The position numbers and the translations under genes were made by a program. Shown one piece after another: positions 47,288 to 56,550 of a stretch of 64,000 nucleotides of DNA. Under the pieces are notes generated by a model. It saw only the letters and a program-made list of their open reading frames with translations, was not told the DNA's origin and ran no database searches. This DNA comes from Bacillus sp. SD088 (GTDB lineage: Bacteria > Bacillota > Bacilli > Bacillales > Bacillaceae_C), in NCBI RefSeq assembly GCF_017355205.1, contig NZ_JADIJK010000012.1:62001-126000 (forward strand). Direction: 5' to 3'. Numbering within the stretch: the stretch's first letter is position 1; the number at the start of each line of letters is the position of its first letter.

Positions 47288-48317
47288 GGATTTGTTGATT
47301 GTTATTTAAAATATCCTCCGTTACTGTCCATAATCCAGGGAGAAATTGCAAGGCTGTCTCAGCACGTTGGAGTAGGTCCACTGTGGAAAATATACCTAAA
47401 TCACCAACAGCTGCTTGGAAAGAGGGGAAATATTCATGATGTAAGGAAGGGGCATCGATAGCAAGGATCGTATGACAGCGTGCAAAGGTGGCGATGATCC
47501 AAAATACAGCTTCTTTATGGTGTCCTTTATCAATAAGGGCTTGGCTTCCATCAATCGCAATCGGACGAGATATACTGGTAATATCCGAGCTAAAGAAAAA
47601 GGGCGTTTTGGCCACTTCCACTGTTTTATCGAATGTTTGACTAAGCGCAGTCAACTGCTTTTGTACTTGTTGAGGCTGCAAGTGAGCACAGCCTAATAAG
47701 GACAATAAATCATTATAAAGAGTTTCATGTCCATATTGGATTAATACTTCTCTAGTTGCAAGATAACGCTTTCTAACAGTCGGATTTTTTAGTGCAGCAA
47801 CAAGAATAATATGAGTCATGACGCCTGTTGGAAATAGCCAAGAGGTCACTTGTTCATGAAAAGGGGCTTTTCTATCTATGGAGCTTAGGCCATTCTCTAC
47901 CTTTTGCCGGGCATTTAGACATCTACTCTTCACCCATTCCAACTGATAAAAGCGTTGGGAAACCGCCTTTTGTAGAACTCGTAAACGCCCTGTTGGATCA
48001 TCGATAATTGTATCGACACGAAAGCTGCCCGCTAGGTGATAGGAGGTGAGAACTTCCTCAGCCGTGGCCAATTGCTTCCAAGTTAAATAAGTGATCTCTA
48101 ATAAAACGTCTTTGTAAATGAATTTCCCTAGTTTAAGAGGAGGTTCTTCTTTTTCAGTCACAACCACAATATCTACATCAGAAGAGGGATCTAAATCTGT
48201 TTGATCAGATAGTCCAATGATGGAACCACTAAAATAAGCCCCTCCATATCCTTGTTCATGCTGAGCCTGTGTATAAACCCAATCAGCTGCAATGGATCGC
48301 GCAAACTTTGCTTTCAA
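47283..48317 (-). CDS. Nucleotidyltransferase-domain protein
   Basis: A 344-residue protein. An N-terminal minimal nucleotidyltransferase fold contains FSGSIIGL and then the DPSSDVDIVVV metal-binding Asp-x-Asp (about residues 43-53). A helical C-terminal part follows. The layout resembles aminoglycoside adenylyltransferase-like enzymes, but I cannot name a substrate. The TTG start at 48317 lies 9 bases after AAGGAGG; an ATG nearby is out of frame. No partner gene is adjacent. Confidence 0.75.
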   Translation of the reverse strand: MKAKFARSIAADWVYTQAQHEQGYGGAYFSGSIIGLSDQTDLDPSSDVDIVVVTEKEEPPLKLGKFIYKDVLLEITYLTWKQLATAEEVLTSYHLAGSFRVDTIIDDPTGRLRVLQKAVSQRFYQLEWVKSRCLNARQKVENGLSSIDRKAPFHEQVTSWLFPTGVMTHIILVAALKNPTVRKRYLATREVLIQYGHETLYNDLLSLLGCAHLQPQQVQKQLTALSQTFDKTVEVAKTPFFFSSDITSISRPIAIDGSQALIDKGHHKEAVFWIIATFARCHTILAIDAPSLHHEYFPSFQAAVGDLGIFSTVDLLQRAETALQFLPGLWTVTEDILNNNQQIQ

Positions 48318-48506
48318 ATCATCGTCCTCCTTAGCAAACCGCTTAAAAATGAAATTATTTGTACAGTTAAATTATAACACTTTTGCCAAGAGTTTTAGGA
48401 AAAACATGGATAAATTATCTTATTCATAAGAATAGAATGCACATTAAAAATTAAATCAAGTCCATTGACTAATTACCAAAAATTGGATAAAGTGAAAATT
48501 CAGATA

Positions 48507-48525
48507 TGAAAACGCTATCTATAAT
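48507..48525 (+). promoter_or_regulatory. CcpA cre site overlapping a TATAAT -10 box
   Basis: TGAAAACGCTATCT at 48507-48520 fits the Gram-positive cre consensus TGWAARCGYTWNCW at every position. It abuts TATAAT at 48520-48525. The -35 region (AATTCA) is weak. Binding by CcpA here would block the promoter, so the phosphoesterase gene is probably repressed by good carbon sources. Confidence 0.65.
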
Positions 48526-48528
48526 AGG

Positions 48529-48596
48529 CGTTATTCAATTTATTTATATGGGAGGAGGCTTGTGCGAGTTATTCAATTTATTATATGAGGGAGAGG
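48529..48596 (+). repeat. Tandem duplication in the 5' leader
   Basis: GTTATTCAATTTATT followed by TATATGGGAGG occurs at 48530 and again, slightly changed, at 48568 (period 38). The second copy carries the ribosome binding site GAGGGAGAGG used by the next gene, and the first carries a spare GGGAGGAGG. Confidence 0.7.
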
Positions 48597-48600
48597 TTAG

Positions 48601-51600
48601 ATGAAGAGTTATTTTCCGACTAAAAGGAATATAAGTCGCGTTCTATCTATGTTGCTCGTTACTGTTATGCTGTTCTCTACATTTGCCTTACATAGAACAG
48701 CTCACGCAGAGGATTCTGAAAAAAAAGTTAATGAGAATACAGCCCCGCCGTTATTAATTACAGAAATTGTTCCTCAATCTACCCGTGTTAATTCTGTCGA
48801 CGGCTTTGAGTTTATTGAGGTTTACAACAATACCAATCAAGTAATAGACTTTGCGGATTATCAAATTATTTATCGGTATCCTGTAGGACCCGAAGATGAT
48901 GCAGTTTGGACGCCAAATAAGAGAGAAATTCAGATTGAGCCTGGGAAGGCTCTCGTGTTATGGATTGAAAATAGTGGAAATAAGGATACGCCAGTCGCAG
49001 ATTTTAATGAAGTTTATGGCAGTGATTTAATTGAAAACGAAAATATTGTAAAAATGCCAGGTGGAATGGCCAATCAAAGAATGCGAGATATTATTATTCG
49101 AACCAACACAGGAGAGGAAGTAGCTGTTGCTCAATATAATAAAGCTACTTTTGATGTTGCGGAAAATTTAGGGATTTTCTATCAGTATCCGCAAGATGGT
49201 TCTAATCAGATGGTAAAGGTGAGTGCAGCTGAGAAATTGGGTACTCCTGGAATTGTTGAGAGTGAGTTAGTACCTGAGAATCCTGTGATAATTGACCCTG
49301 AACAAGCTCCTCGGGTGGAAAATCAGACAAAGTCTCAACAACCGATTGATCATGTTCAAGTAGTTGCTGAAGCTGAGGATGATTTTCTTATCACAACTAT
49401 GACCTTATTTTATAAAGGGAAAGAAGACAAGGAATATCATTCTCTTCAATTAGAAAAGGATGAACAAGGGACCTATCGTCACCAGATTCCTATCCAACAT
49501 TTAATTGATAAGGAGGAGATAGAATATTATTTAGAGGCTTCTAATGGGTTTAAGCAAACGTCAACGGATAAACATTCTATCACCATTACGGAAGCAGAGA
49601 ATAATCAGATACCACCATTATTCATTACTGAGGTAGTTCCAGACTCTTCAAACTTAAATGGAGCGGATGCGTATGAATTTATCGAAGTCTATAATAATAC
49701 GAATCAGCCATTAAATTTCGGAGACTTTCATATTATTTACCGATATCCAACAGGCTCAGAAGCTGTTTGGTTTGAAGGATTGACAGATATTATGATTGAA
49801 CCAGGAAGCCCTCTTGTTCTTTGGGTGGAAAATGGGAAAAATGATGAAGTAACGGTAGCTGATTTTAATGAAAATTATGGAACGGATTTAGAGGAAAATG
49901 TCGATATTGTCAAAGCACCTGCTGGTGGAGGGATGGCAAACGGGGCTGAACGTGATCTAGTCATTTCAACTAATACTAATGATGAGATCGCGGTAGCAGG
50001 CTATAATAAAGCAACAAATGATGTGTACGAGAATATGGGGATCTTCTATCATTTCCCAATCGGTTCAAATGAACTAATTAAAGTTCGTGACAATGAACCT
50101 GCTACACCAGGAACAGTGGAAGCAGATTTAATTCCAAGAGAATTACAATCTATTGATTCAAACACTGAACCAATCATCCAAAATCAAACCGAGTTAGAAA
50201 GTGCTCAACCAGGGGAAAAGGTGGATATCAGAGCAACAGTAGAGGATGATTTTTTAGTTGCGGATGTGAAGTTGTTCTATAAAGAGGCCGAGGAAGCAGA
50301 TTTTCAATCTGTTTCATTAACAAGTGATGAAGAGACAGGGGTATTTCAATCTACAATTGAATTTGGAAATGATGATCTTCAATATTACTTTGTTGCATCA
50401 AATGGTTTCAATCAGACGAAAACAGAGACCTTCACTTTAGAAAAAGAGAAGATAGTAGAACCTGCTAATCTTCAATCACCAGAAAATCATGCAGCGGATT
50501 TAGAGACAGATATAGACTTAAGTGTCACGATCCCTAATGAAGAAGAAGCGATGTTAGGTGTACATTTTTATGAAGGCTTATCGATAAACACTGCCCAGGA
50601 TCAGCAAATGAAAATATACAAAAACGCGGTGGATACGGAACCACCGGCAGAAAGAGTACCTGCTGGAGAAACGGAGTTCACTGAGGAAGAATATGAAATA
50701 TTACGAGATTCGAAGGATGGGAAAATTACAACAGATGCTGAAGGCGAATTCCCATACCATCGCTTTGAGATCCCGTTAGATGAGGTTTCGTTACAACAAA
50801 ACGAAGTGGAGATCGTGTGGCAAGGTTCCTCCCTTGAGGGAAGAAAAGTAACGATGTATGCTTGGAATTTCGATTCGAGTAAATGGGAGATTGTCGATTT
50901 CCTTGTTGCGGATTCCGAAGAAAACTTTTCTTTAAAAGGGGAAGTGCGTATAGAGAATTATGTACATGATGGAGTCATCAATGTGCTTGTACAGGATGAA
51001 ATTCCACCAAGAGAGGAGTATGACTACAGTTTTGTCTGGTTATCTGATACGCAATTTTACACAGAAGTATTCCCAGAACTGTATGAATCGCAGGTGAATT
51101 GGATTGCAGACAAAAAAGATGAGCTGAATATTGAATATGTCTTCCATACAGGAGATATTGTTAATACCTATAATCAAATGTATCAATGGGAATTTGCTGA
51201 TCAATATATGAAGATATTAGAGGACGCAGATGTCCCGTATGGTGTTTTAGCGGGAAATCATGATATTCAATTACGTCCAAAATTTGATTATACAAATTAC
51301 TATACTTATTTTGGAGAAGATCGATTCCTACATCAACCATACTATGGCGGTTCTTATCAAAATAACCGTGGGCATTATGATTTAATTTCTTCACATGGTA
51401 TGGATTATATAATGGTCTATATGGGATGGCAACCAGATGAGAATGGGATTAAGTGGATGAATGATGTGTTAGCGCAATATCCTGATCGTTTTGCTGTTTT
51501 AAATTTTCATGAATATTTGAATGGGAATGGAGAACGTTCAAATATTGGAGAACGTATTTACCAAGATGTAGTGTTACCAAATGAAAATGTAAAGCTCGTC

Positions 51601-52374
51601 CTTGGTGGCCATTATCATGGAAGTGAAGTGCTCCTGAAAAACGCTTCTCAACCTATTCGAGTGTTATCGACTGAAGTGGATGATAATGAGGATGGGACGC
51701 CTAATCGGGTTGTTCATCAATTATTGGGGAATTTCCAAGATGCGAATCGCGGCGGTGATGGATATATGAATGTGATGAATATAGACATGGAAAGGGATAA
51801 AATCTATGTCAATACGTATTCACCAACACTCGATGACTATGACTTATTTCCACCATACACCCTGGAACTTGATTTAGAGCCAATGACGAAGCGTGTATCA
51901 ACAAACTATTTAGCGATCAATGCCTATGTAGATCAAAAGATCGATACAGTCAGTAAAAGGTTTGTAGATGATGAGTTGCTAACCGTTCCATGGAATAATT
52001 TGGACGAAAATAAGACTTATTATTGGTACACAACGATTGAGAATGAAGAAGGAGAAAAAGCAAGATCTACAATGTGGAGCTTCTCTACCGGGATGCAAGA
52101 GGAAACAGTGAGTATTGGTGACGTCCGTATACTTCTTGATGAATTCATTGCGGATAATAAAGTCAGAAAGCCACTAAGTAATCAATTAGCCAACACATTA
52201 AGACAGGCAGAGCATCATAAGCAAAAAGAACATAAAAAACAAGCGATTAAGTTTTTGAAAAAGTGCTTAGATACATTAGACAAGCAACAAATGCAAAAAG
52301 ATATTGCGCCCGAAGCAAAAGATACCCTTCAACAGCAGGTACAAGAGCTGGTAAATGAGTGGGAAAAGGGATAA
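48601..52374 (+). CDS. Secreted metallophosphoesterase with two lamin-tail domains and a C-terminal FIMAH-like domain
   Basis: A 1257-residue exported protein. Signal peptide to about residue 36 (TFALHRTAHAED). Lamin-tail domain 1 about 48-225 (LLITEIVPQST, FEFIEVYNNTNQ) and 2 about 338-520 (LFITEVVPDSS, YEFIEVYNNTNQ), each followed by an Ig-like region. Calcineurin-type phosphoesterase about 805-1100, with SDTQFY, HTGDIVN, LAGNHDIQ, NFHEYL and GGHYHGSE supplying the two-metal ligands. Residues about 1175-1255 resemble the FIMAH domain. No LPXTG anchor. Lamin-tail modules often accompany secreted nucleases, so extracellular DNA, nucleotides or phospholipid may be the target. Control by the cre site suggests phosphate or carbon scavenging. 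Confidence 0.9.
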   Translation: MKSYFPTKRNISRVLSMLLVTVMLFSTFALHRTAHAEDSEKKVNENTAPPLLITEIVPQSTRVNSVDGFEFIEVYNNTNQVIDFADYQIIYRYPVGPEDDAVWTPNKREIQIEPGKALVLWIENSGNKDTPVADFNEVYGSDLIENENIVKMPGGMANQRMRDIIIRTNTGEEVAVAQYNKATFDVAENLGIFYQYPQDGSNQMVKVSAAEKLGTPGIVESELVPENPVIIDPEQAPRVENQTKSQQPIDHVQVVAEAEDDFLITTMTLFYKGKEDKEYHSLQLEKDEQGTYRHQIPIQHLIDKEEIEYYLEASNGFKQTSTDKHSITITEAENNQIPPLFITEVVPDSSNLNGADAYEFIEVYNNTNQPLNFGDFHIIYRYPTGSEAVWFEGLTDIMIEPGSPLVLWVENGKNDEVTVADFNENYGTDLEENVDIVKAPAGGGMANGAERDLVISTNTNDEIAVAGYNKATNDVYENMGIFYHFPIGSNELIKVRDNEPATPGTVEADLIPRELQSIDSNTEPIIQNQTELESAQPGEKVDIRATVEDDFLVADVKLFYKEAEEADFQSVSLTSDEETGVFQSTIEFGNDDLQYYFVASNGFNQTKTETFTLEKEKIVEPANLQSPENHAADLETDIDLSVTIPNEEEAMLGVHFYEGLSINTAQDQQMKIYKNAVDTEPPAERVPAGETEFTEEEYEILRDSKDGKITTDAEGEFPYHRFEIPLDEVSLQQNEVEIVWQGSSLEGRKVTMYAWNFDSSKWEIVDFLVADSEENFSLKGEVRIENYVHDGVINVLVQDEIPPREEYDYSFVWLSDTQFYTEVFPELYESQVNWIADKKDELNIEYVFHTGDIVNTYNQMYQWEFADQYMKILEDADVPYGVLAGNHDIQLRPKFDYTNYYTYFGEDRFLHQPYYGGSYQNNRGHYDLISSHGMDYIMVYMGWQPDENGIKWMNDVLAQYPDRFAVLNFHEYLNGNGERSNIGERIYQDVVLPNENVKLVLGGHYHGSEVLLKNASQPIRVLSTEVDDNEDGTPNRVVHQLLGNFQDANRGGDGYMNVMNIDMERDKIYVNTYSPTLDDYDLFPPYTLELDLEPMTKRVSTNYLAINAYVDQKIDTVSKRFVDDELLTVPWNNLDENKTYYWYTTIENEEGEKARSTMWSFSTGMQEETVSIGDVRILLDEFIADNKVRKPLSNQLANTLRQAEHHKQKEHKKQAIKFLKKCLDTLDKQQMQKDIAPEAKDTLQQQVQELVNEWEKG

Positions 52375-52383
52375 AAAAATAGA

Positions 52384-52582
52384 AGAGGCTGAGACATAAG
52401 TATTTTCACCAAAGAGAAAACGAATGATAAGGATGCATATGCCCTCGCTCCGGGAATATACTTTGCTTTCCGAGGGCGAGTGGCAAGCCTCACTTCTCTC
52501 AGAAGTCTATGGATATTCCTCTGCTAAGATAATGCATCGTTCGTTCTTGAAGTTTAACGTTTTACTTATGTCCCAGCTTTTT
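52384..52582 (+). repeat. GAGGCTGGGACA intergenic repeat, copy 4
   Basis: Ends GAGGCTGAGACATAAG and CTTATGTCCCAGC, with shared blocks GGGCGAGTGGCAAG and TTTCACCAAAGAG. The right border abuts the DUF1266-like remnant. Confidence 0.8.
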
Positions 52583-52884
52583 TTAGTTGTCCACTAAATT
52601 GTTCTTCCATTTTATCTTTAATAACGGTGATTTAGTACCACCTAATAAACCAAAAATCGCAGATAATCCATATTTAGCATAATGATTATGATTGCTGTCC
52701 TCGGCTTTAAAATAGTTGCCTAAATGAAAGGCAGTAAAATATTCATTCCAAGTTGAATAAGACTCTTGCGAGAGTTGGGCAGCTTTGATCATCAGTGCTT
52801 TTGCCTCATCTTTCGTTAAATACCCGAGTCTCCTTCCAACTCGACATAGATAGCCCAGGCCCAATCAACTGCCGCAAAAAGCAT
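52583..52884 (-). pseudogene. Remnant of a DUF1266-like protein
   Basis: The minus strand encodes LTKDEAKALMIKAAQLSQES and YSTWNEYFTAFHLGNYF, the C-terminal pattern of DUF1266 proteins (a helix pair then SWxExxxxxxxG). The preceding piece [13 protein letters not shown] is in a different frame, so a frameshift lies near 52835. The N-terminal part is gone; the fragment runs directly into the Hsp70 remnant. Function unknown. Confidence 0.6.
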
Positions 52885-53712
52885 GTTCAATGGGATAACG
52901 AAGTCGTAGAAGTAGCTGTTGCGAAAGTTTTTCAAACTCTGCTTTTTTGATCTTTGTTTCAAAAGTTTCTCCATTAATAGTGACGCTCATTGTCCCGATT
53001 AAAGATTCACAAAGTGAAAGTTTGCAGCGTTCCGCTTGCGTATTGAGTAGTGATTTTGTCTTTGGATCTAAGTGATCTTGCTCTAATTGATGCCGTTCAA
53101 TAAAATGGGAGATTAACAGCTTTGTAAAGTCTTCCCCACCCAAATAATTATCGCCTGCGATTGATTGTACCTCGATAATCCCCTCAAATAATTCGAGGAT
53201 AGAGACATCGAACGTCCCTCCACCTAAATCAAAAACTAAAAATTTTGTCTCGGGTTCTTTTTGGTTTAACCCATAGGCAAGAGCAGCTGCAGTAGGCTCA
53301 CTAATTAATCTATCCACTTCCAGACCAGCTAATTCAGCTGCCCTTTTGGTTGCCTTTCGTTGCGTATCATTGAAATAAGCAGGAACACTGATTACAGCAT
53401 TTGTGATGGATTCTTGTAAATAGGTCTCTGCATCAGCCTTTAGTGATTTGATAACAAAGGATGAAAGCTCCTCTGAAGAAAAATGGTGGGAAGCTAGTGA
53501 GTAGACTTTATCTGTTCCCATAAATCGTTTAAAGATGGCTGTTGTCTGCTCAGGATGTGTAACAAGTCTTTCCTTTGCAACCTGCCCAATTAGTATTTCT
53601 CTGAGGGAGTCAGATATTGATCTAACACGTTGGGAATGGGACGAGGCTTATCTTGATCCCAATATGCAACTAAACTATTGGTCGTACCTAAATCAATTCC
53701 AATTGTCGTCAT
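52885..53712 (-). pseudogene. hscC: Remnant of an HscC-type Hsp70 chaperone
   Basis: The minus strand starts at 53712 with MTTIGIDLGTTNSLVAYWDQ, the Hsp70 phosphate-1 motif. It stops after LTPSEKY, then resumes in another frame with [19 protein letters not shown] and FKRFMGTD. It continues through [19 protein letters not shown] and [18 protein letters not shown] to RLRYPIEHA, where homology ends. About half of the ATPase-plus-substrate protein (usually 550-570 residues) is missing. A frameshift plus deletion makes it nonfunctional. Confidence 0.8.
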
Positions 53713-53902
53713 GGAAAAAATCCTTCTTCTCCTTCAAAGGTATTTTACTATAATTGGAAAAAGAGGGAAATGAAAATAGTTGAAATGGAGCTATCTAATA
53801 GGTCTTCAACAACGAAGAGGCCAGAATACAACAATTTTGAGATAATCAGATTGTTTGAAGCGATGCCCTTGCATTCCAGAATAAAGTCGGTTATTATGTA
53901 AT

Positions 53903-53916
53903 TGATCAATCAATAA
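53903..53916. promoter_or_regulatory. TetR operator, regulator side
   Basis: TGATCAATCAATAA, 24 bp before the TetR start codon. The exact reverse complement occurs upstream of the epimerase gene at 54609. Confidence 0.65.
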
Positions 53917-53940
53917 TTAACTATAAGCAGGTGTTTACGT

Positions 53941-54450
53941 ATGGTTAGGCCAAAAAAGGAAAATCGTAAAGAAGATATTCTTGAGGCGGGGTTGGAAGTT
54001 TTTGCGAAAAGAGGTTATTACAATACAACCACCGCACTCATTGCAGAAAAAGCGGGCATATCTCAACCTTATGTCTTTAAATTCTTTAAAACAAAAGAAG
54101 AGCTGTTTATCGCAGCTTTAGATAGAGCATTTGACCGAATCCTGCAAACCTTTGAAAATGTAGAGGCCAGCCAAGAATCTTTGGTCACCAAAATGATTGC
54201 CGCATATGAAGAGTTATCTGAATCAAATCCTAATGAAGTTTCGTTACAGGTTATCGGTTTTTCAGTAACGGAAGAGGCAGTACAACAATCTATAAGGAAA
54301 GGCTTATCACGTATTAGAAATTACACACTAGAAAGGTTTCAGGCTGCAGGAATTCCAAATGCTAATAGAGAAGTAACGACTTTTTTGGCAAGAGGCATAC
54401 TCTGTAATATTTCCTTTTTCATAGATTTACCTGAACTTATTGACGGTTAA
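53941..54450 (+). CDS. TetR-family transcriptional regulator
   Basis: A 169-residue repressor, slightly short for the family. The N-terminal helix-turn-helix (about residues 10-55) reads ILEAGLEVFAKRGYYNTTTA and AEKAGISQPYVFKFFKTKEELF. The C-terminal half should bind an inducer. ATG follows CAGGTG. Identical 14-bp sequences in its own leader and in that of the downstream epimerase point to control of both, so the epimerase substrate or a related compound is a candidate inducer. Confidence 0.9.
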   Translation: MVRPKKENRKEDILEAGLEVFAKRGYYNTTTALIAEKAGISQPYVFKFFKTKEELFIAALDRAFDRILQTFENVEASQESLVTKMIAAYEELSESNPNEVSLQVIGFSVTEEAVQQSIRKGLSRIRNYTLERFQAAGIPNANREVTTFLARGILCNISFFIDLPELIDG

Positions 54451-54453
54451 TAA

Positions 54454-54592
54454 GAGGCTGGGACAAAACTAAAATGTTAAGCTCTCAAGACGAACAATGT
54501 ATTACCTTAGCGAAGTATATTTCCGGAGCGGAGGTATATGCACCCTATTAGTTCGTTGTTTCTTTGGAGAGAACAATTTTGTCCCAGCCCCT
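54454..54592 (-). repeat. GAGGCTGGGACA intergenic repeat, copy 5 (inverted, short)
   Basis: Matches copy 1 in reverse orientation: ACTAAAATGTTAAG, AGACGAACAATGTATT, TATTTCCGGAGC, GTATATGCACC and TTTTGTCCCAGCC. The central block is deleted. The inverted ends provide a terminator after the TetR gene. Confidence 0.8.
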
Positions 54593-54608
54593 TTCCATTC
54601 ACAATTAT

Positions 54609-54622
54609 TTATTGATTGATCA
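54609..54622. promoter_or_regulatory. TetR operator, epimerase side
   Basis: TTATTGATTGATCA, reverse complement of the site at 53903, 23 bp before the epimerase start codon. Confidence 0.65.
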
Positions 54623-54644
54623 CTAAATAAAAAGGAGTGAGATT

Positions 54645-55601
54645 ATGAAAACTGCAATTGTCTTAGGAGCAACTGGTGGAACAGGCCAGGTTATTGTTTC
54701 GGAATTACTGAAGAGACAGATAGAGGTCATTGCTTTCGGGCGTTCTGAAAGTAAATTGAAAACATTAATGGAGGATCACAATTTTGATCAGCTGTTGTCA
54801 TATAAACTGGGCGATATATTTGATTACCAGTCTATTATTACCGCTGCAAAAGATGCGGATATTATATTTCAATGTGCCAACGTTAAATATCAAGAGATGG
54901 AGGGAAAGCTTCATATACTTGGAGAGAGTGTAATGAAAGCAGCAGATACTCTGAAAAAGAAGATCGTAATTATAGATGGTATCTATGTTTATGGGCATCA
55001 AGTTGCAAAGGGAGATGAAAATCATCCACAACAGCCACACACGAAAAAAGGTAAATTACGAGTTGAATTTGAGAAATTAATATTTAGTAACAAATGGGAG
55101 AATGCAAAAGCATTAATTGTAAGATTGCCGGATTATTATGGTGCTACTTCCCAGAATTCCTATTTACAGCCGACATTGGATGGGATGGCTGCCCATAAGG
55201 TTTCTATTTTTATTGGGAATACAAATACACCTAGAGAATATGTATATTTGCCAGATGCAGCTAAGATGATTATAAACATAGCTGAAAATGACGATTCTTA
55301 TGGAGAAAATTGGAATATACCTGGCGCAGGATTGATAGCAGGTAAGGACATTATTCAGATAGCTCGTAAGGTAACTGGTAATCAAAAGCGGGTCATCCCT
55401 TTAAATAAAAGTGCTATTCGTATAATTGGGTTGTTTGATCCGTTTATGAGAGAAGTGGTTGAGATTATGTACCTTACCAAAGAAGGATTTGTTTTGAGTG
55501 GGGAAAAATATGAACAACGTATCGGTCCTATACCAGCAACCCCCTTCAAAAAAGGGCTTGAAGAAACATTACGACTTTTAATGGATAAAATGAAAAATTA
55601 G
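54645..55601 (+). CDS. NAD(P)-dependent epimerase/dehydratase (atypical SDR)
   Basis: A 318-residue extended or atypical short-chain dehydrogenase. The nucleotide-binding motif is VLGATGGTGQVIVSELL (residues 6-22). The region around IIDGIYVYGHQVA carries a Tyr with no clear YxxxK pair, so catalysis may be atypical, as in NmrA-like sensors or NAD-binding reductases. REYVYLPDAAKMIINIAEN is typical of the epimerase family. AAAAGGAGTGAG precedes ATG. Likely repressed by the upstream TetR protein. Confidence 0.85.
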   Translation: MKTAIVLGATGGTGQVIVSELLKRQIEVIAFGRSESKLKTLMEDHNFDQLLSYKLGDIFDYQSIITAAKDADIIFQCANVKYQEMEGKLHILGESVMKAADTLKKKIVIIDGIYVYGHQVAKGDENHPQQPHTKKGKLRVEFEKLIFSNKWENAKALIVRLPDYYGATSQNSYLQPTLDGMAAHKVSIFIGNTNTPREYVYLPDAAKMIINIAENDDSYGENWNIPGAGLIAGKDIIQIARKVTGNQKRVIPLNKSAIRIIGLFDPFMREVVEIMYLTKEGFVLSGEKYEQRIGPIPATPFKKGLEETLRLLMDKMKN

Positions 55602-55745
55602 AGGTTCAATGATGGCTCTTCACCGATGTTCTACTTGAACTTGAGCCAAAGAAAGGAAAAAGAACGCCATTCTTTGGCTCAGGTTATTTGCTTGTCGCCG
55701 ATAGGCGAGTGCTTGCGCTCAGAATTAGCTAGCTGTAAGCCCTCC
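55602..55745. repeat. Mosaic repeat spacer
   Basis: Noncoding spacer with CCGATGTTCTACTTGAACTT, a TGAGCCAAAGA/TCTTTGGCTCA perfect inverted repeat and TTGCTTGTCGCCGATAGGCG. CCGATGTTCT, GAGCCA and TTGCTTGTCG recur in the same order at 35489-35565. The inverted repeat may terminate the epimerase gene. Confidence 0.6.
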
Positions 55746-55760
55746 AGAATGGAGCTTCAC

Positions 55761-56252
55761 TTATTGATAAAACTCCTCTGGGATTTCGCCCATTTTTCGT
55801 TGATGATATAAAAGCGGTTTTTTATTTGTGCTTAAAATATCTACGACTTCCCCAATAAGAATCGTATGATCTCCAGCTTCTATTGTTTTAAAGGTTTTAC
55901 ATTCTAAAACCCCTGCAGTCCCTGAAAGGATGGGGAGCTTCATTTTAGAAAATTCCCATTCACATTGATTAAAGCGATCTATATCCTTACGAGCAAATAA
56001 AGAACAAATATCAGCCTGATCATTTGCTAGCACATTTATCGCAAAATGATCCGCTTGTGTAAAAACAGGATAGGACGAAACCTGTTTATCGATTGACCAA
56101 AGAACCAGTAAAGGATCCAATGAAACAGAGGCGAATGAATTGACAGTTAAACCAAGAGGAGTGTTTTCATGCGTTGTCGTAACAACCGTGACACCCGTTG
56201 GATAATTACCCATAACATCTAAGTAGCGAGCAGTGTTTAAGCTTTTGTCCAT
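55761..56252 (-). CDS. Flavin reductase-like (HpaC/NtaB family) protein
   Basis: A 163-residue split-barrel FMN-binding protein that reduces flavin with NAD(P)H for a partner oxygenase. Family segments are YPTGVTVVTT, GLTVNSFASVSLDPLLVLWSI and the glycine-rich DHTILIGEVVDI. ATG follows GGAAGGTG. No oxygenase gene is adjacent; the flavin monooxygenase at 3725 already has its own reductase. The partner is unknown. Confidence 0.88.
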   Translation of the reverse strand: MDKSLNTARYLDVMGNYPTGVTVVTTTHENTPLGLTVNSFASVSLDPLLVLWSIDKQVSSYPVFTQADHFAINVLANDQADICSLFARKDIDRFNQCEWEFSKMKLPILSGTAGVLECKTFKTIEAGDHTILIGEVVDILSTNKKPLLYHQRKMGEIPEEFYQ

Positions 56253-56498
56253 GATTTAACGCACCTTCCAGATTGAATATGAATTATATACCTATATTTT
56301 ATGTTCTACTTATGAATGGTTGCTTGTGTTGATTAAATTTCAAAAAGCTGATTGTTTTAGTTGGAATTCGCTTTCCAACATATGTAAAATCTTAAAGGAT
56401 TTATGACCATAATACTAGATTTTAGGCTTACTTCCAAATAGTAGTAATGTTTATACTCCAATTATAATAAACACGATTGGAAAACTTAGATTAAAAGG

Positions 56499-56545
56499 CA
56501 TACAAAAAGGAGAGCCCTCATTTTTGTATGGTGAGAACTCTCTTT
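56499..56545. terminator. Terminator between the DUF420 and flavin reductase genes
   Basis: Perfect 10-bp stem CATACAAAAA/TTTTTGTATG around a 12-base loop, with an overlapping GAGAG/CTCTC pairing. It lies just after the DUF420 stop on the minus strand. Confidence 0.65.
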
Positions 56546-56550
56546 CCGAT

